Source of the DNA: Planctomycetota bacterium | GTDB taxonomy: Bacteria > Planctomycetota > Planctomycetia > Planctomycetales > Planctomycetaceae | DNA length: 64,000 bases | Assembly: GCA_023417655.1 (NCBI GenBank) | Contig: JAEZFD010000062.1 | Span: forward strand, 1-64,000 | Direction of reading: 5' to 3' | Part shown: positions 1-9,412 of the stretch, piece by piece | Layout of the letters: each line of letters starts with the position of its first letter | Numbering within the stretch: the first letter of the stretch is position 1 | Translations under genes and position numbers: made by a program | The notes under the pieces: generated by a model | Database searches by the model: none | Seen by the model: the letters and a program-made list of their open reading frames with translations, nothing else | What the model was told of the DNA's origin: nothing

Positions 1-261
1 ACGACAGGAAACGCCCTCTCGGCCCGGAGTGAGCGGAGCCTCTTCGTTGAAGCGGCACTCCGGGTGCTGGCCTACGCCCTGCGGCGTTAGGGCAAACACA
101 ATCAAACAGACACCTTTCAACAGAGCAAACTTGATCCCGCTCTTGGGCTGTGAGAACTCGATCGGAGAGGGTGCTCCACACGATGTTGATATATTCGGAC
201 TCAGCCTTGGGGAGATCTGCGGACAATAGTTCGATTGATGCAATCTCAACAGCAGATTCAT
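1..261 (-). CDS. possible partial small secreted protein, runs off the left edge
   Basis: An ATG at 261, directly after an in-frame stop, opens a reading frame that stays open to the window edge (87 codons). It has a hydrophobic stretch (KFALLKGVCLIVFAL) that could be a signal peptide and then Cys-containing polar sequence. A second minus-strand frame is also open over 1-160, so this may be chance. No ribosome-binding site or known domain is seen. Function is unknown and existence uncertain. Confidence 0.22.
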   Translation of the reverse strand, partial: MNLLLRLHQSNYCPQISPRLSPNISTSCGAPSPIEFSQPKSGIKFALLKGVCLIVFALTPQGVGQHPECRFNEEAPLTPGREGVSCR

Positions 262-621
262 TCATTGGCCCGGCCCTATGGACTGAGAGATCGGCCGATC
301 GTTCGCCCTGCAGCGTTAAATGCGATCGCTAAGCGGAACGGCCGTATTTAGCATTACGTAAGACCGCTGCTTTCGCCACCATTCGTCAGTGAAGGATCGC
401 TCTCGGCGAAGATCGCAGTGGCCAACCCCTAGCTGTCCGCTCGTGCCCTCTGATAAGCACCGTCCTTCGACGGGGTGACGGCGAAACTTCCCTTGTAGGC
501 AGTCGGGAGTTTCGCCCTGTTCTGCGGTGAGCGACTCCTGAGTCGGGAACACAGCCAGAAGGCTGGTGATGAGCAGGACAGGGGAGAGCTTCCTGGGCCG
601 CGACCAGAACGCGGTCTGCAA

Positions 622-672
622 AAAGAAAAACCTGCTCTCAGAAAGCGACCGAAGTCAGTTTCTGAGAACAGG
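622..672 (-). terminator. intrinsic terminator after tRNA-Gln
   Basis: Read on the minus strand just past the 3' end of the tRNA, a long stem of about 13 pairs with one mismatch (arms near 630-643 and 658-672) is followed by TTTTTCTTTTT. It is a classic rho-independent terminator for the tRNA transcript. Confidence 0.8.
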
Positions 673-681
673 TTAAGAAGT

Positions 682-751
682 TGCCCGACTAGGATTTGAA
701 CCTAGGCTAAATGAATCAGAATCATTCGTGCTACCGTTACACTATCGGGCA
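682..751 (-). tRNA. tRNA-Gln (anticodon CUG)
   Basis: A 70-nt cloverleaf read on the minus strand. The acceptor arms TGCCCGA and TCGGGCA pair perfectly over 7 bp. The anticodon stem AATGA/TCATT encloses the loop TTCTGAT, giving anticodon CTG for the CAG codon. The T arm is CTAGG-TTCAAAT-CCTAG. The 3' CCA is not encoded. A terminator follows immediately, so the gene is transcribed on its own or as the end of a unit. Assignment rests on the fold and anticodon. Confidence 0.95.
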
Positions 752-942
752 GTGTTGTCAGAGTGTTCCGTTTCAGGGAATTCCCTGGGAGACCCAATTC
801 TTGCACCAGATCAAATTGGTGGCAAGACTGGAATCTGGAACGACTCGTCACGGTTTCTGTCGGGAAAATGGGCTTTCCCTGACAGCGGGGGCGGAGTTTA
901 GTCACTTTTCCGCTGTCAGCCAACCCAACACGTCAAAACTGT

Positions 943-2544
943 TTACCCGATTTTCGCAAATCGGCGGACGATCTCCCGGGCACTCCGCAGGCCGTCAACG
1001 GCCGCACTGACGATTCCACCGGCATATCCGGCTCCTTCACCGACAGGATAAAGGCCGGCGATTCCAGGAGCTTCCCGGCTGACTCGGTCCCGATCCATCC
1101 GCAGGGGAGCACTTCCTCGCATTTCCGGGCCGACCAGCATCGCGTCTTTCAGGTATTTTCCTCGCCATTTCTCGTCCATGATCGGCAGTCCCTCTTTCAG
1201 AGCCCGGACGACAGGCAGGGGCAACACCGATTGCAGGGAGGCACTGACGGTTCCCCGTTCATAGGAACTGGGGTAATTCCGTTCCCCGATGACCATACGA
1301 TCGTTGAGGAAGTCGGAGACCCGTTGGATTGGGCAGAGATATTCGCCTTCCCCGATGTCAAAGGCGATGGCCTCGAACTTGCGCTGCAGCCACATCCCGG
1401 CGAGGGGATGGGAACTGCCGAATTGTTCGGGTTCAAGAGTGACCATCAGTCCGGAATTGGCGAACGGGGTATCATGTCGGGAATTGCTCATCCCGTTGGT
1501 GCAGAATTGCTTCGATTCCGACACGCTCGGAATGACGTAACCCCCGGCGCACATGCAGAATGAATACAGGTCGCGGTCCCCCTTGGCGATCAGGGTGTAA
1601 TCCGCGGCTCCCAGCAGCTGACGGTATTCGCTGCGACCATACTTCCAGGCGTCGACGTTCGCCTGAGGCTGCTCGATACGCAGGCCCAGCTGGAAGGCTT
1701 TTGGTTGCATCGGCAGGCCGGTGCCGTGCAGCATTTCATAGGTGTCGCGCGCACTGTGGCCGGTGGCGAGAATGACGTGACGAGTCGCGATCCGCCCACT
1801 GGACGTGCCGATTCCGACGATCTGTCCGTTCTGAACTTCCAGACTCTCCAGCCGGCAGGCGAATCGGTATTCCCCGCCGTGTTCTTCGATCCGCCTTCGG
1901 AAGTTCCGGCAGATCATGGGGAGTTTGTTGCTTCCCAGGTGAGGGCGGTGGTCAAAGCGAATATTCTCAGGCCCGCCGCAGTCGATGAAGGCCTGCAGCG
2001 TCCAGTCGACATCTGCTCCGCTCATCCGGCAGGTCAGTTTTCCGTCCGAGAAACATCCGGCTCCCCCTTCGCCGAACAGGTAATTGTTTTCCTCATCGTG
2101 GGGGGCGTGTTCTCGGTCGAACTTCCGGATGGTCGGCACCCGTTCTTTGACCGGATAGCCGCGTTCGATGATCAGTGGTCGATAGCCACGCAGGGCCAGG
2201 TAGTATCCGGCGAGCAATCCTGCAGGTCCGGCACCGACGACAACGGGGCGATCTCCCAGCGGAGCAGGGCCGGGAGTTGGATCATCGAATATTTCCGGCT
2301 GAAACGCTTCCACTTCTTTCTTGCGGAGGAACTGTTTCATCCGCTGCGAGTCGTCCGGGACCTGAACGGAGATCGTATAAACGAACCGGAGGTCGTGCTT
2401 CGATCGGGCGTCGAGGCTCTTTCTCAGGATGCGCCAGGGACCCAAATCGGTCGACTTGATTCCTAAACGCTGGCTGATCTGTCGGACCAGCTCCAGCTCA
2501 TCTGCTTCGACCGGCAATCGCAGATTGGTTAAACGCAGTAGCAT
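943..2544 (-). CDS. FAD-dependent dehydrogenase (COG2509-type)
   Basis: Predicted cytoplasmic flavoprotein of the uncharacterised COG2509 NAD(FAD)-dependent dehydrogenase family; the substrate is not known. About 105 residues in is the dinucleotide-binding motif GAGPAG followed by a run ending in ERG, the usual Rossmann FAD fold. Further on come FGEGGAGCFSDGK, typical of this family, and a C-terminal segment with GEGAGYAGGI that closes the FAD site. The frame stays open upstream to 2682, but the ATG at 2544 starts the protein at MLLRLTNLRLPVE, where this family normally begins, so it is preferred (533 aa). It is transcribed towards the tRNA and stands alone. The family call is firm, the reaction is not. 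Confidence 0.88.
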   Translation of the reverse strand: MLLRLTNLRLPVEADELELVRQISQRLGIKSTDLGPWRILRKSLDARSKHDLRFVYTISVQVPDDSQRMKQFLRKKEVEAFQPEIFDDPTPGPAPLGDRPVVVGAGPAGLLAGYYLALRGYRPLIIERGYPVKERVPTIRKFDREHAPHDEENNYLFGEGGAGCFSDGKLTCRMSGADVDWTLQAFIDCGGPENIRFDHRPHLGSNKLPMICRNFRRRIEEHGGEYRFACRLESLEVQNGQIVGIGTSSGRIATRHVILATGHSARDTYEMLHGTGLPMQPKAFQLGLRIEQPQANVDAWKYGRSEYRQLLGAADYTLIAKGDRDLYSFCMCAGGYVIPSVSESKQFCTNGMSNSRHDTPFANSGLMVTLEPEQFGSSHPLAGMWLQRKFEAIAFDIGEGEYLCPIQRVSDFLNDRMVIGERNYPSSYERGTVSASLQSVLPLPVVRALKEGLPIMDEKWRGKYLKDAMLVGPEMRGSAPLRMDRDRVSREAPGIAGLYPVGEGAGYAGGIVSAAVDGLRSAREIVRRFAKIG

Positions 2545-2816
2545 CAGATTGGAAAATTCAAAATTCAGCGAAGGTGAATAAACGGGGAACGCATCAGGAT
2601 AGCCGAACACGCGTTCATCCTGCCAGTTCGGCCAGCTGACCGCAGAATCACCGAGAAATCCTGCTCCTGAGTCGGCGTTCACCGGCCATGGTTTTGATGC
2701 GGTTCAGGAAGGTCGGGCGGCAACTTCTTCATTTTTTGATTGGATTACGGGTCTCAAATCTGCCAGACTGCAGTTCTGTTCTTTGATGGTTTCCAATTCG
2801 ATAAGGGAGTGCCTTG

Positions 2817-3527
2817 ATGGCATCTGCCGGGGCTCAGTTCAGTCACCTTCATTCACTGCACGTCCAGCTGAAAGATGTGCAGGACCAGCTGGCCAAGGGG
2901 CCACGTCAGATCAAAATCCGGCAAAACCGCATCGCAGAGACTGAACAGCAGCTCACCGCCAAAGAGCAGGAATTGAAGGACGCTCGAACAACTGTTGACC
3001 GCCGCAATCTCGATCTGCGGACGAAGGAAGCCCATCTGCTCGATCTTCAGGGCAAACTGAACACAGCGAATTCGAATCGAGAATATGACATCATTCGCGG
3101 GCAGATTGATGCGGACATTGCCGCCAAGGCGGTTCTCGAAGACGAAATTCTCGAGTGGCTGGATCGCGTCGATGGCCTGCAGGGCGACCTGGCGGATCTG
3201 AAGAAACTGATCGAAGACCAGCGAGTCGACACCCAACGCTTTGCGACCGAGTTTGAAGCAAAAGCCAGTGAGCTCTCTGCCGCGGAAGCAGGGCTCCGGA
3301 AGAAAATCTCCGAAGCGGAAATCATCATTCCACGCGAGATGCAGGCCCAGTATCAGCGACTCGTTGATGCTTATGGAGCCGAAGCGATGGCGCCAGCAAG
3401 TTCCGGGATCTGCGGACAATGTCACGTGGCTCTGACTCCGCAGAACCGCGTCCGGGTGAACAGCGGGAAGCTCATCTTCTGCAGCGTCTGCGGCCGCCTG
3501 CTTTACCCCATCGACACCGACGCCTGA
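2817..3527 (+). CDS. coiled-coil protein with C-terminal zinc ribbon (COG1579-like)
   Basis: A 236-residue protein made of a long charged coiled coil (about residues 10-175, rich in Gln, Glu, Lys, Asp and Leu heptads) and a C-terminal four-cysteine zinc ribbon (CxxC near 199-202 and CxxC near 222-225). This layout matches the COG1579 family of putative nucleic-acid-binding zinc-ribbon proteins. The ATG at 2817 follows AAGGGAG with 7-nt spacing. A TTG three bases earlier is less likely. It is divergent from the FAD dehydrogenase and convergent with the cyclic-nucleotide-binding gene. The exact role is unknown. Confidence 0.87.
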   Translation: MASAGAQFSHLHSLHVQLKDVQDQLAKGPRQIKIRQNRIAETEQQLTAKEQELKDARTTVDRRNLDLRTKEAHLLDLQGKLNTANSNREYDIIRGQIDADIAAKAVLEDEILEWLDRVDGLQGDLADLKKLIEDQRVDTQRFATEFEAKASELSAAEAGLRKKISEAEIIIPREMQAQYQRLVDAYGAEAMAPASSGICGQCHVALTPQNRVRVNSGKLIFCSVCGRLLYPIDTDA

Positions 3528-3679
3528 TCGAATCAATCACGGTTTTCAGCGACCTCTTCGCTCGGACTCGTCTCTCGCCAGTGGCTTTCAGCTGCTCCTC
3601 CTCGCCACACGCAATTGAGTCGATCATCAATCGAAAATCGACTCGCACGCTGTGCGGGGACGGGTGAGAGTAACTGGCT

Positions 3680-4234
3680 CTAATCGTCGAACAGGTTGGC
3701 ATACAGTTTCGAGCGGAAGTCCTGCCATTCTTTGTGGTCGGTGCCGTTGTTGTTGCGTTCAACGAGTTCGGCTGTCCACTCATCCATCTTCCGAAGTCGG
3801 TCGGACAGAATACGAATGATGTTCACATTCAGCTTCTGTGCAGCGGCAGGGAAGTCTTTCATCAATTGTTCGTAAGGCTCCTTGAGAAGTCGAATGGTCT
3901 CGACTCGATCAACTGCGCGAACAGAAGCGGAATGCGGGACTGGATGCAGGAAGGACATTTCCCCGAAGACGCTTCCCGGTTCGAGTGTCGCGAGCCGACT
4001 GTCACGCTGCGGCCCGCGCTTGATTACTTCGCACGTCCCATTCAGCAGGATCCAGAGACCGTGATACTGCTTCCCTTCCGTTAGGATTTCTTCTCCAGCA
4101 GAGAATCCTTCGGTTCGCATGTGACGCACGCAAGCGAGCAGTTCGTCGTGTGTTAATCCTTGGAGGAGCCCGCAGTTCTCGAAGACGCGGCTGAACTTTT
4201 CAATGGTTCCAACAGGATCGGGGGTCTGCATCAT
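3680..4234 (-). CDS. cyclic-nucleotide-binding domain protein
   Basis: A 184-residue protein with one Crp/cAMP-dependent-kinase type cyclic-nucleotide-binding domain: the beta-barrel run from LLQGLTHDELL through GEEILTEG, then the phosphate-binding cassette GSVFGEMSFLHPVPHSASVRA. No helix-turn-helix follows. The tail is a helical segment (LSDRLRKMDEWTAEL), so it is unlikely to bind DNA as CRP does and may instead be a sensor or adaptor. The frame extends upstream into the end of the glutamate dehydrogenase gene. The ATG at 4234 (AGG about 8 nt upstream) is preferred because the longer N-terminus would overlap that gene and is not like the family. Same strand as gdhA, so possibly co-transcribed. 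Confidence 0.85.
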   Translation of the reverse strand: MMQTPDPVGTIEKFSRVFENCGLLQGLTHDELLACVRHMRTEGFSAGEEILTEGKQYHGLWILLNGTCEVIKRGPQRDSRLATLEPGSVFGEMSFLHPVPHSASVRAVDRVETIRLLKEPYEQLMKDFPAAAQKLNVNIIRILSDRLRKMDEWTAELVERNNNGTDHKEWQDFRSKLYANLFDD

Positions 4235-4334
4235 GGTTCCAACCTGGTCTGACGAAAGAGGACTCTGGAGATCATTGAAATGAATACGGGTCAGTCCACT
4301 GCACTTGAAGGTATCGAGATCGTGATTGAAGTGA

Positions 4335-5564
4335 TCAGATTCCCGCAAGAGCGGTGGCTCGTCCGACCCGTCCGATCCCGAGCACATATGCTGCGGTCCT
4401 CAGCGGGATCTTCTTTTCTGTCGCAATTTTCCAGACGCGATCAAAGCTTTCCGTCATGATCCGGTCGAGGCGTTTGCGAACTTCTTCCAGTTCCCATTTG
4501 AATCGCTGTCGATTCTGGACCCATTCAAAGTAGCTGACGGTGACACCTCCGGCGTTCGCGAGGATGTCCGGGACAACAAGAATGTCCTTGCTTTCAAAGA
4601 CAGCATCGGCCTCAGGGTGAGTAGGATTATTCGCGGCTTCAACAATGATTGCAGCGCGAACATCCTTTGCGTTCTCCGCAGTCAGAACTCCCCCAAGAGC
4701 GGCAGGAATGAGCACGTCCACCTGCGCTGCCAGCAGTTCAGCATTGGAGATGTTTTGGGCTTCGGGAAAGTTCTTCACACTCCCTGTTTCCGCGGCGTGC
4801 TTCAGCAGAGCCGGGACGTCCAGGCCGGCTTCGTTGTACGTTCCGCCGTGCTGGTCAGAGATTGCGACAATCTTTGCCCCGAGTTCATAAAGAATGTGGG
4901 CGGCATGACTGCCGACATTCCCGAATCCCTGAATCGCAATCGTTGATCCGTCGACCGGTCTGTTCATGCGCCGCAGCGCTGCCTGAGCGATGATGGCGAC
5001 TCCGCGGCCGGTTGCCTCTTCGCGACCGTCCGCCCCATGCAGTTCGACGGGCTTGCCTGTGACGCAGGCAGGATTGAACCCATGGTATTTTTCATACTGA
5101 TTCATAATCCAGGCCATGGTCTGGGAATTCGTTCCCATGTCGGGGGCTGGAATGTCTTTATCTGGCCCGATGACGTCGTGAATCTCGTCAATGAACTTAC
5201 GAGTGATCCGTTCGTTCTCCCGCATGCTGAACTTGGATGGATCGATCGCGATCCCCCCTTTTGCGCCACCATAAGGGATGTTGACGACCGCGGTTTTCCA
5301 GGTCATCAGTGAGGCGAGTGCGAGAACTTCATCGCCATCGACTTCGGGGTGATAACGCAACCCCCCTTTCATGGGGCCGCGCGCCTTGTTGTGCTGTACA
5401 CGGAATCCGATATACGTGGCAATCTGCCCGTCATCGAGCTCCAGTGCAATCTGCACTTTCACTTCCCGTACAGGCGTCCACAACAGTGTCCGCATGTTCT
5501 GGGACAGGTCCATGATGTCAGCCGCGAGGTGGAAATAGCGCTGTGCAGATTCTTTCGCATTCAT
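4335..5564 (-). CDS. gdhA: Glu/Leu/Phe/Val-type glutamate dehydrogenase
   Basis: Cytoplasmic enzyme expected to interconvert glutamate with 2-oxoglutarate and ammonia. The 409-residue length fits the hexameric ~410-aa class. The N-terminal dimerisation domain carries PMKGGLRYHP, GGAKGGI with the catalytic Lys region, and PAPDMGTNSQTMAWI. The C-terminal Rossmann domain contains GFGNVGSHAA for NAD(P) binding. The gene lies just upstream of the cyclic-nucleotide-binding gene with about 100 nt between. A GGTCAGG/CCTGACC inverted repeat sits about 90 nt upstream of the start and could be regulatory. Branched-chain or phenylalanine dehydrogenase activity cannot be excluded from sequence alone, but glutamate is the best guess. 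Confidence 0.9.
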   Translation of the reverse strand: MNAKESAQRYFHLAADIMDLSQNMRTLLWTPVREVKVQIALELDDGQIATYIGFRVQHNKARGPMKGGLRYHPEVDGDEVLALASLMTWKTAVVNIPYGGAKGGIAIDPSKFSMRENERITRKFIDEIHDVIGPDKDIPAPDMGTNSQTMAWIMNQYEKYHGFNPACVTGKPVELHGADGREEATGRGVAIIAQAALRRMNRPVDGSTIAIQGFGNVGSHAAHILYELGAKIVAISDQHGGTYNEAGLDVPALLKHAAETGSVKNFPEAQNISNAELLAAQVDVLIPAALGGVLTAENAKDVRAAIIVEAANNPTHPEADAVFESKDILVVPDILANAGGVTVSYFEWVQNRQRFKWELEEVRKRLDRIMTESFDRVWKIATEKKIPLRTAAYVLGIGRVGRATALAGI

Positions 5565-6013
5565 GGGCCAGTATTTCCTGCAGGCTGCATGTCGAGCGGC
5601 ATTGCCGTCTCCAACTGCTGCTTGTGAGCGAGGCTAGGTTTACGTGTCGAACGGTCAGGTGGCGTCAATCCCCCTGACCACGATTGCAAACAGAGATGCA
5701 ATGAGTGACGAGCGATAGGCCACTTCAACTGGTTCTCGTCATTGATGTCTCAACTCAATGAGTCATCGGAATTCTACGCCGTGAGTCTCCATGATGCGAT
5801 GGCATTTCCCGACAGCTTCAACATCCTGATGTCTCAATGAGAGAGCTTGGTTGGACAGGATTATTGAAAGCCAATCAATGGCTCTGACCTGGGATCACAA
5901 AACTGTTATCATCACTTCTTCATCGCGGGATCACTCGCGGCAGGCATGGTCAGTTTCGTCAGCAGACGAGGCATTCATGCGACCCATCAGGTTACAAAGG
6001 GAGTGGACGAGAG
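5565..6013. other. divergent intergenic region, gdhA / ferredoxin
   Basis: It contains an inverted repeat GGTCAGG(N13)CCTGACC at 5653-5679 that might be an operator or hairpin, and two copies of a TGATGTCTCAA motif near 5741 and 5827. No gene or convincing sigma-70 promoter was recognised. Confidence 0.4.
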
Positions 6014-6373
6014 ATGCCGAAATTGACTGTTGAAGGAGTGGGATCATTCGACGTGGAAGCCGGGAAACGCCTTGTGCTGGCGCTGACAGATGATGCTCAC
6101 GTCGATCAGCTGCATGCCTGCGGCGGAAAAGCACGCTGCACCACCTGTCGCGTTGAGTTTGGCGAAGGGGAGCCAGAAAAGATGACGGCCGCGGAACAGG
6201 CCGTGCTGAACGCCAAGGGCGTGAGCGGAGTCCGGCTAAGTTGTCAGATCCAGTGTGATCACGACATGACAGTCAAGGTGATCAGCCGGTTTGAAGGCAG
6301 TGGACGGAAGGATGCCGGAAGTCCTGTTGCTCCCGAAATTGAGCCAGCACCGGAGTGGGTGTCGAAGAACTAG
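6014..6373 (+). CDS. 2Fe-2S ferredoxin
   Basis: A 119-residue electron carrier. Cys36, Cys42 and Cys45 (CGGKARCTTC) plus Cys77 (LSCQI) form the plant/adrenodoxin-type [2Fe-2S] binding pattern, with the surrounding beta-grasp sequence intact. A short acidic/proline tail follows residue 95. The ATG is preceded by GGGAG and GAGAG stretches, so initiation there is plausible. No partner reductase is next to it, so the electron donor and acceptor are unknown. The gene is divergent from gdhA and convergent with the deacetylase-like gene. Confidence 0.9.
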   Translation: MPKLTVEGVGSFDVEAGKRLVLALTDDAHVDQLHACGGKARCTTCRVEFGEGEPEKMTAAEQAVLNAKGVSGVRLSCQIQCDHDMTVKVISRFEGSGRKDAGSPVAPEIEPAPEWVSKN

Positions 6374-6404
6374 GGGGCAGGGGGCGCAGAAGTGCAGTCG
6401 TCCC

Positions 6405-6510
6405 CAAATGAAATTGAAATTCAAAGCATTCAATTCGAAACAGCTGTGAGATGACGATGACAATCCTGTTTCGAATTTCCGATTTCGTGCTTTGGATTTC
6501 TTTCATGGCG
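6405..6510. repeat. AT-rich dispersed intergenic repeat, copy 1
   Basis: Read on the minus strand it contains AAATCCAAAGCACGAAATC and AATTCGAAAC, then, after an unrelated centre, GTTTCGAATTGAATGCTTTG and GAATTTCAATTTC, that is, imperfect inverted arms of short GAAAT/TTCGAA words. It lies directly after the stop of the deacetylase-like gene. Very similar wording recurs after the LOG-family gene near 11196. It resembles extragenic repeats common in planctomycete-type genomes; no coding role is likely. Confidence 0.5.
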
Positions 6511-6514
6511 GCCA

Positions 6515-7441
6515 TCACTTCATCAGTTCATTGAGATGGATCTGGACCGAGTCTGCCAGCGCCTTCGGATCATAGCCTCCTTCGAGCAGGCTCACGATTC
6601 GGCCGTCGCACTCGGCCAGGGCGGCAGATTTCACCATTTGGGTCAGTGTGCCGAAGTCCTCTGTTTCCAGTCCTAGAGATCCGATCGGATCGAGACGATG
6701 GGCATCGAAGCCGGCGCTGAGCAGGATCAGCTCCGGCTTCATTTTTTGGATAGCGGCATTCAGCGAACTTTCGAACGATTTGAGAAAGCTCTCCCGGGGA
6801 GTTCCCATGGAAATCGGAAGATTCCATGTGGTCCCCAGTCCGCGCCCGGTTCCCGTTTCGTCACGGTCTCCGCTTCCCGGGTAAAACGGAAAACGGTGAA
6901 TTGAAAAGAAGCCGATGGAATCGTCGTCGTAGAAGATGTCTTGAGTGCCGTTTCCATGATGAACATCCCAGTCGATGATCAGGAGACGACCCAGTCCGCA
7001 GACCCGTTGAGCATGACGGGCAGCAATGGCGACGTTGTTCATCAGGCAGAATCCCATGGCTCGATCCGCGAGAGCATGGTGACCTGGTGGCCGAATCAGG
7101 CAAACGGCTCGCGTGTCGTCGCCTGCTGCAACCCGTTCGACGGCCTCACAGGCTGCGCCTGCGGCGAGTTTGGCGATTTCAAAGGATTTCGGGCTGACGA
7201 CGGTATCCGGGTCGAGTCTGCCACCCCCTTTCTCCGCCAGAGACTCCGTTTTTGCGAGCATTCCTGGCCCGTGCACTGCGAGCAGCGATTCCTGTGAGAC
7301 GGGGTTGACCTCACCGCGAGTGCATTTCCCGGGGAGTGCTGTCTCAGTCAGCATTTTCTCAATCGCCACGATTCGCCCGGCGTTTTCCGGGTGAGATCCG
7401 GTGATGTGACTGAGAAATCGGGGGTCAGAATAGAGGAGCAT
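6515..7441 (-). CDS. histone deacetylase-family hydrolase
   Basis: A 308-residue zinc-dependent amidohydrolase of the HDAC/acetoin-utilisation (AcuC)/acetylpolyamine-hydrolase family. Visible hallmarks are RPPGHHA (active-site His pair), DWDVHHGNGT and SAGFDAH (Asp/His/Asp zinc ligands) and a terminal LEGGYD. The likely substrate is an acetylated lysine or polyamine; which one cannot be told here. The frame opens at 7480, but the ATG at 7441 has GGGAG nine nt upstream and gives the usual family start (MLLYSDPRFLSH). It appears to be a single-gene unit. Confidence 0.92.
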   Translation of the reverse strand: MLLYSDPRFLSHITGSHPENAGRIVAIEKMLTETALPGKCTRGEVNPVSQESLLAVHGPGMLAKTESLAEKGGGRLDPDTVVSPKSFEIAKLAAGAACEAVERVAAGDDTRAVCLIRPPGHHALADRAMGFCLMNNVAIAARHAQRVCGLGRLLIIDWDVHHGNGTQDIFYDDDSIGFFSIHRFPFYPGSGDRDETGTGRGLGTTWNLPISMGTPRESFLKSFESSLNAAIQKMKPELILLSAGFDAHRLDPIGSLGLETEDFGTLTQMVKSAALAECDGRIVSLLEGGYDPKALADSVQIHLNELMK

Positions 7442-7873
7442 GAAATTATTCTCCCATCCTGGGTGGCGTCTCGGCATCACAGTGCGGCAGGGCGTTACGA
7501 CTAGGTATTACGACTGGCGAGACTGGCAGAACAAGCTTAGCAGGCATAATCCTTCAGTGCCGCCAATCTGGGTGCTGGTCGGAGTCCCGGAGGCGGTTCA
7601 AGCATGTCGCAACTTGACAGTTCTTTTCTGACGATGGTAGGGTTTGGGTCTTAGGGAGAATTTTCAACGGGAAATCGCCCCGTCTGTACGCCTCCAAGAC
7701 TAGACCTGCAGTAGTCCCTTGATCGCAGTGCCTTTCATGTCACTTTTCAGATGAGGCTCGGCAACGCCCGTTGCTGCACTTCATTGAAGATCTCCCTGAG
7801 GCCGACACTTCGACAGTACCCAATCCCGGGATACGATTTCCGTCCTGCATGACAATTCTGAGATCGACCGCGC
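7442..7873. other. intergenic region, no gene recognised
   Basis: This 432-bp divergent spacer lies between the deacetylase-like gene and the secreted repeat protein. It must hold both promoters, but no confident -35/-10 pair, structured RNA or small gene was identified. Confidence 0.4.
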
Positions 7874-9214
7874 ATGAATGAGCCAGGTTTGTCATCAGCC
7901 GTCGACGTCCGGAAGGGGATCACATTGTCTCCACTGAAAGGCTGTCAATTGGTCTTCCGGCTCCTCTGTGTTGCCGTTTTGGCTTTCAGCGCAGTCTCTT
8001 TTCAGACTGCCAGTGCGCAAGAGGACTGGAAAACTCCTGACTGGGTCCTGGACCCTGCCAAGGCAAAGACCTATTACCGGTCGGAATACTATAAGGCGAA
8101 AACGCACTTCCGCTCTGCGACTCTGACCGCCGAGCAGACCAAGCAGATCCGGCAAGTCGTCGCCTATTATCTCTCACAGCTGACGCATGACGACATTGTC
8201 GACATCCCGAAGAACGTCGGTGACCGGTTTCTGAATGAGCTGGCGCCGACCCTCACTTCGCCGGCTGTTCGCCAGCTGATCATGGAGGAAGTGCTCGCTC
8301 GAGCGCCTGAGTTGCTGACACATCCTCGCGAGATCGTGCGTTACAATCTGCTGGGGATCATTCTCCAGTTGAATGTCAAACCGGCCTCGAACATTGGTTC
8401 TACAGAGGTCCCTGCCGCGCCGTTTACTCCTGCGTGGAAGGTTCTGATTCCCGTCATTAAAGACAAGAATCAGTTTATGTCTTGCCGGATTCTTGCCGCT
8501 CGCGGCATTTCCAGAATCTGCCGCGATGGAGACGGCGCTCCCAGTTCGCCGGAACGGTCTGATATTGCCACAGCGCTTGTTGACACACTGCATGCGACCC
8601 CACCGGCCGAAGATGTGGCAACGTGGTGGTTTCGCGGGCGCCTGATTGACGCCATCGGCAGTGTCGACCGGATCGACAACACGTCCAGTCAGCCGATCGT
8701 GATCGAAGCCCTGCTGGATGTGATTACGAATCCGAAGGAAGTCATCCAGAATCGCGCTCTGGCAGCTCAGGCGATCACTCAGCTTCCATACACATCTTCG
8801 ACGAATGTGACGCTCATCACTGATGAGATCATGAAGTTGCTCAGCGAAATGTGCAGCCTGTATGCCCAGACTCCCACAGCTCCCGCCTGGAATGATTCGT
8901 TTGTCCGAATCTACCTCGCATTTCGACCTGCCACTGCCCGGCAGGCGAAGGACAAGAAATGGGGACTGCTCTATCAGGTGGAACGTCCCGGGCTCAACTC
9001 TCATGCCTCTTACGTCAAAGGTGCCTGGGATATCGCTTTCCCAATTCTGAAGCCGTTTGTGGAAGCGACGCCGATTGCTCCGAATGCGAAAGATCTCAAG
9101 CAGTTAGCTGACTGGTTGAAGAACATGGATGCTTCGAATCGGAAGATTGTTCCCAACGGAAAAGACTACGCTCCGAAGTCAACAGCCACGCTGAGTGGTC
9201 CCGCCAAAGGTTAA
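7874..9214 (+). CDS. secreted helical-repeat hypothetical protein
   Basis: A 446-residue protein with a long N-region, a hydrophobic segment about residues 27-45 (LVFRLLCVAVLAFSAVSF) and a likely signal-peptidase site after TASAQ, so it is exported. The mature part is mostly alpha-helical with repeated short helices (residues 90-320; for example LLGIILQL, ILAARGISRI, ALAAQAITQL), which suggests HEAT/ARM-like repeats, possibly a protein-binding scaffold. No catalytic motif is seen. It precedes a STAS-domain gene by about 200 bp on the same strand. It is probably planctomycete-specific; function unknown. Confidence 0.75.
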   Translation: MNEPGLSSAVDVRKGITLSPLKGCQLVFRLLCVAVLAFSAVSFQTASAQEDWKTPDWVLDPAKAKTYYRSEYYKAKTHFRSATLTAEQTKQIRQVVAYYLSQLTHDDIVDIPKNVGDRFLNELAPTLTSPAVRQLIMEEVLARAPELLTHPREIVRYNLLGIILQLNVKPASNIGSTEVPAAPFTPAWKVLIPVIKDKNQFMSCRILAARGISRICRDGDGAPSSPERSDIATALVDTLHATPPAEDVATWWFRGRLIDAIGSVDRIDNTSSQPIVIEALLDVITNPKEVIQNRALAAQAITQLPYTSSTNVTLITDEIMKLLSEMCSLYAQTPTAPAWNDSFVRIYLAFRPATARQAKDKKWGLLYQVERPGLNSHASYVKGAWDIAFPILKPFVEATPIAPNAKDLKQLADWLKNMDASNRKIVPNGKDYAPKSTATLSGPAKG

Positions 9215-9412
9215 CCCCTCGTCCGGAGACTGCTGAGGGGCTCCGAACTTCATCAGGTTCCCCGTTGGGGTCTCTCAGAGAATCTCCCTGCTTCTGAACA
9301 TTTGTTGTTTGGTCGACTTCCTCATCTCGCTTCCAGATGATATTTCTTCAGTCTGTCCTGAGCCTGTGATCTCTGGCCGCGTCTTGTTTCCAACGTGCTG
9401 GAAAGTGTCGTC

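Noticed and set aside
316..621. 101-residue minus-strand frame with a signal-like N-terminus (KLSPVLLITSLLAVF).
   Set aside because: It opens with TTG inside the T-tail of the tRNA terminator and has no ribosome-binding site.
1705..2466. 253-residue plus-strand frame.
   Set aside because: Fully antisense to the FAD dehydrogenase, a clear shadow.
8174..9004. 276-residue minus-strand frame.
   Set aside because: Antisense to the secreted helical-repeat gene, which has a signal peptide and plausible domain structure.
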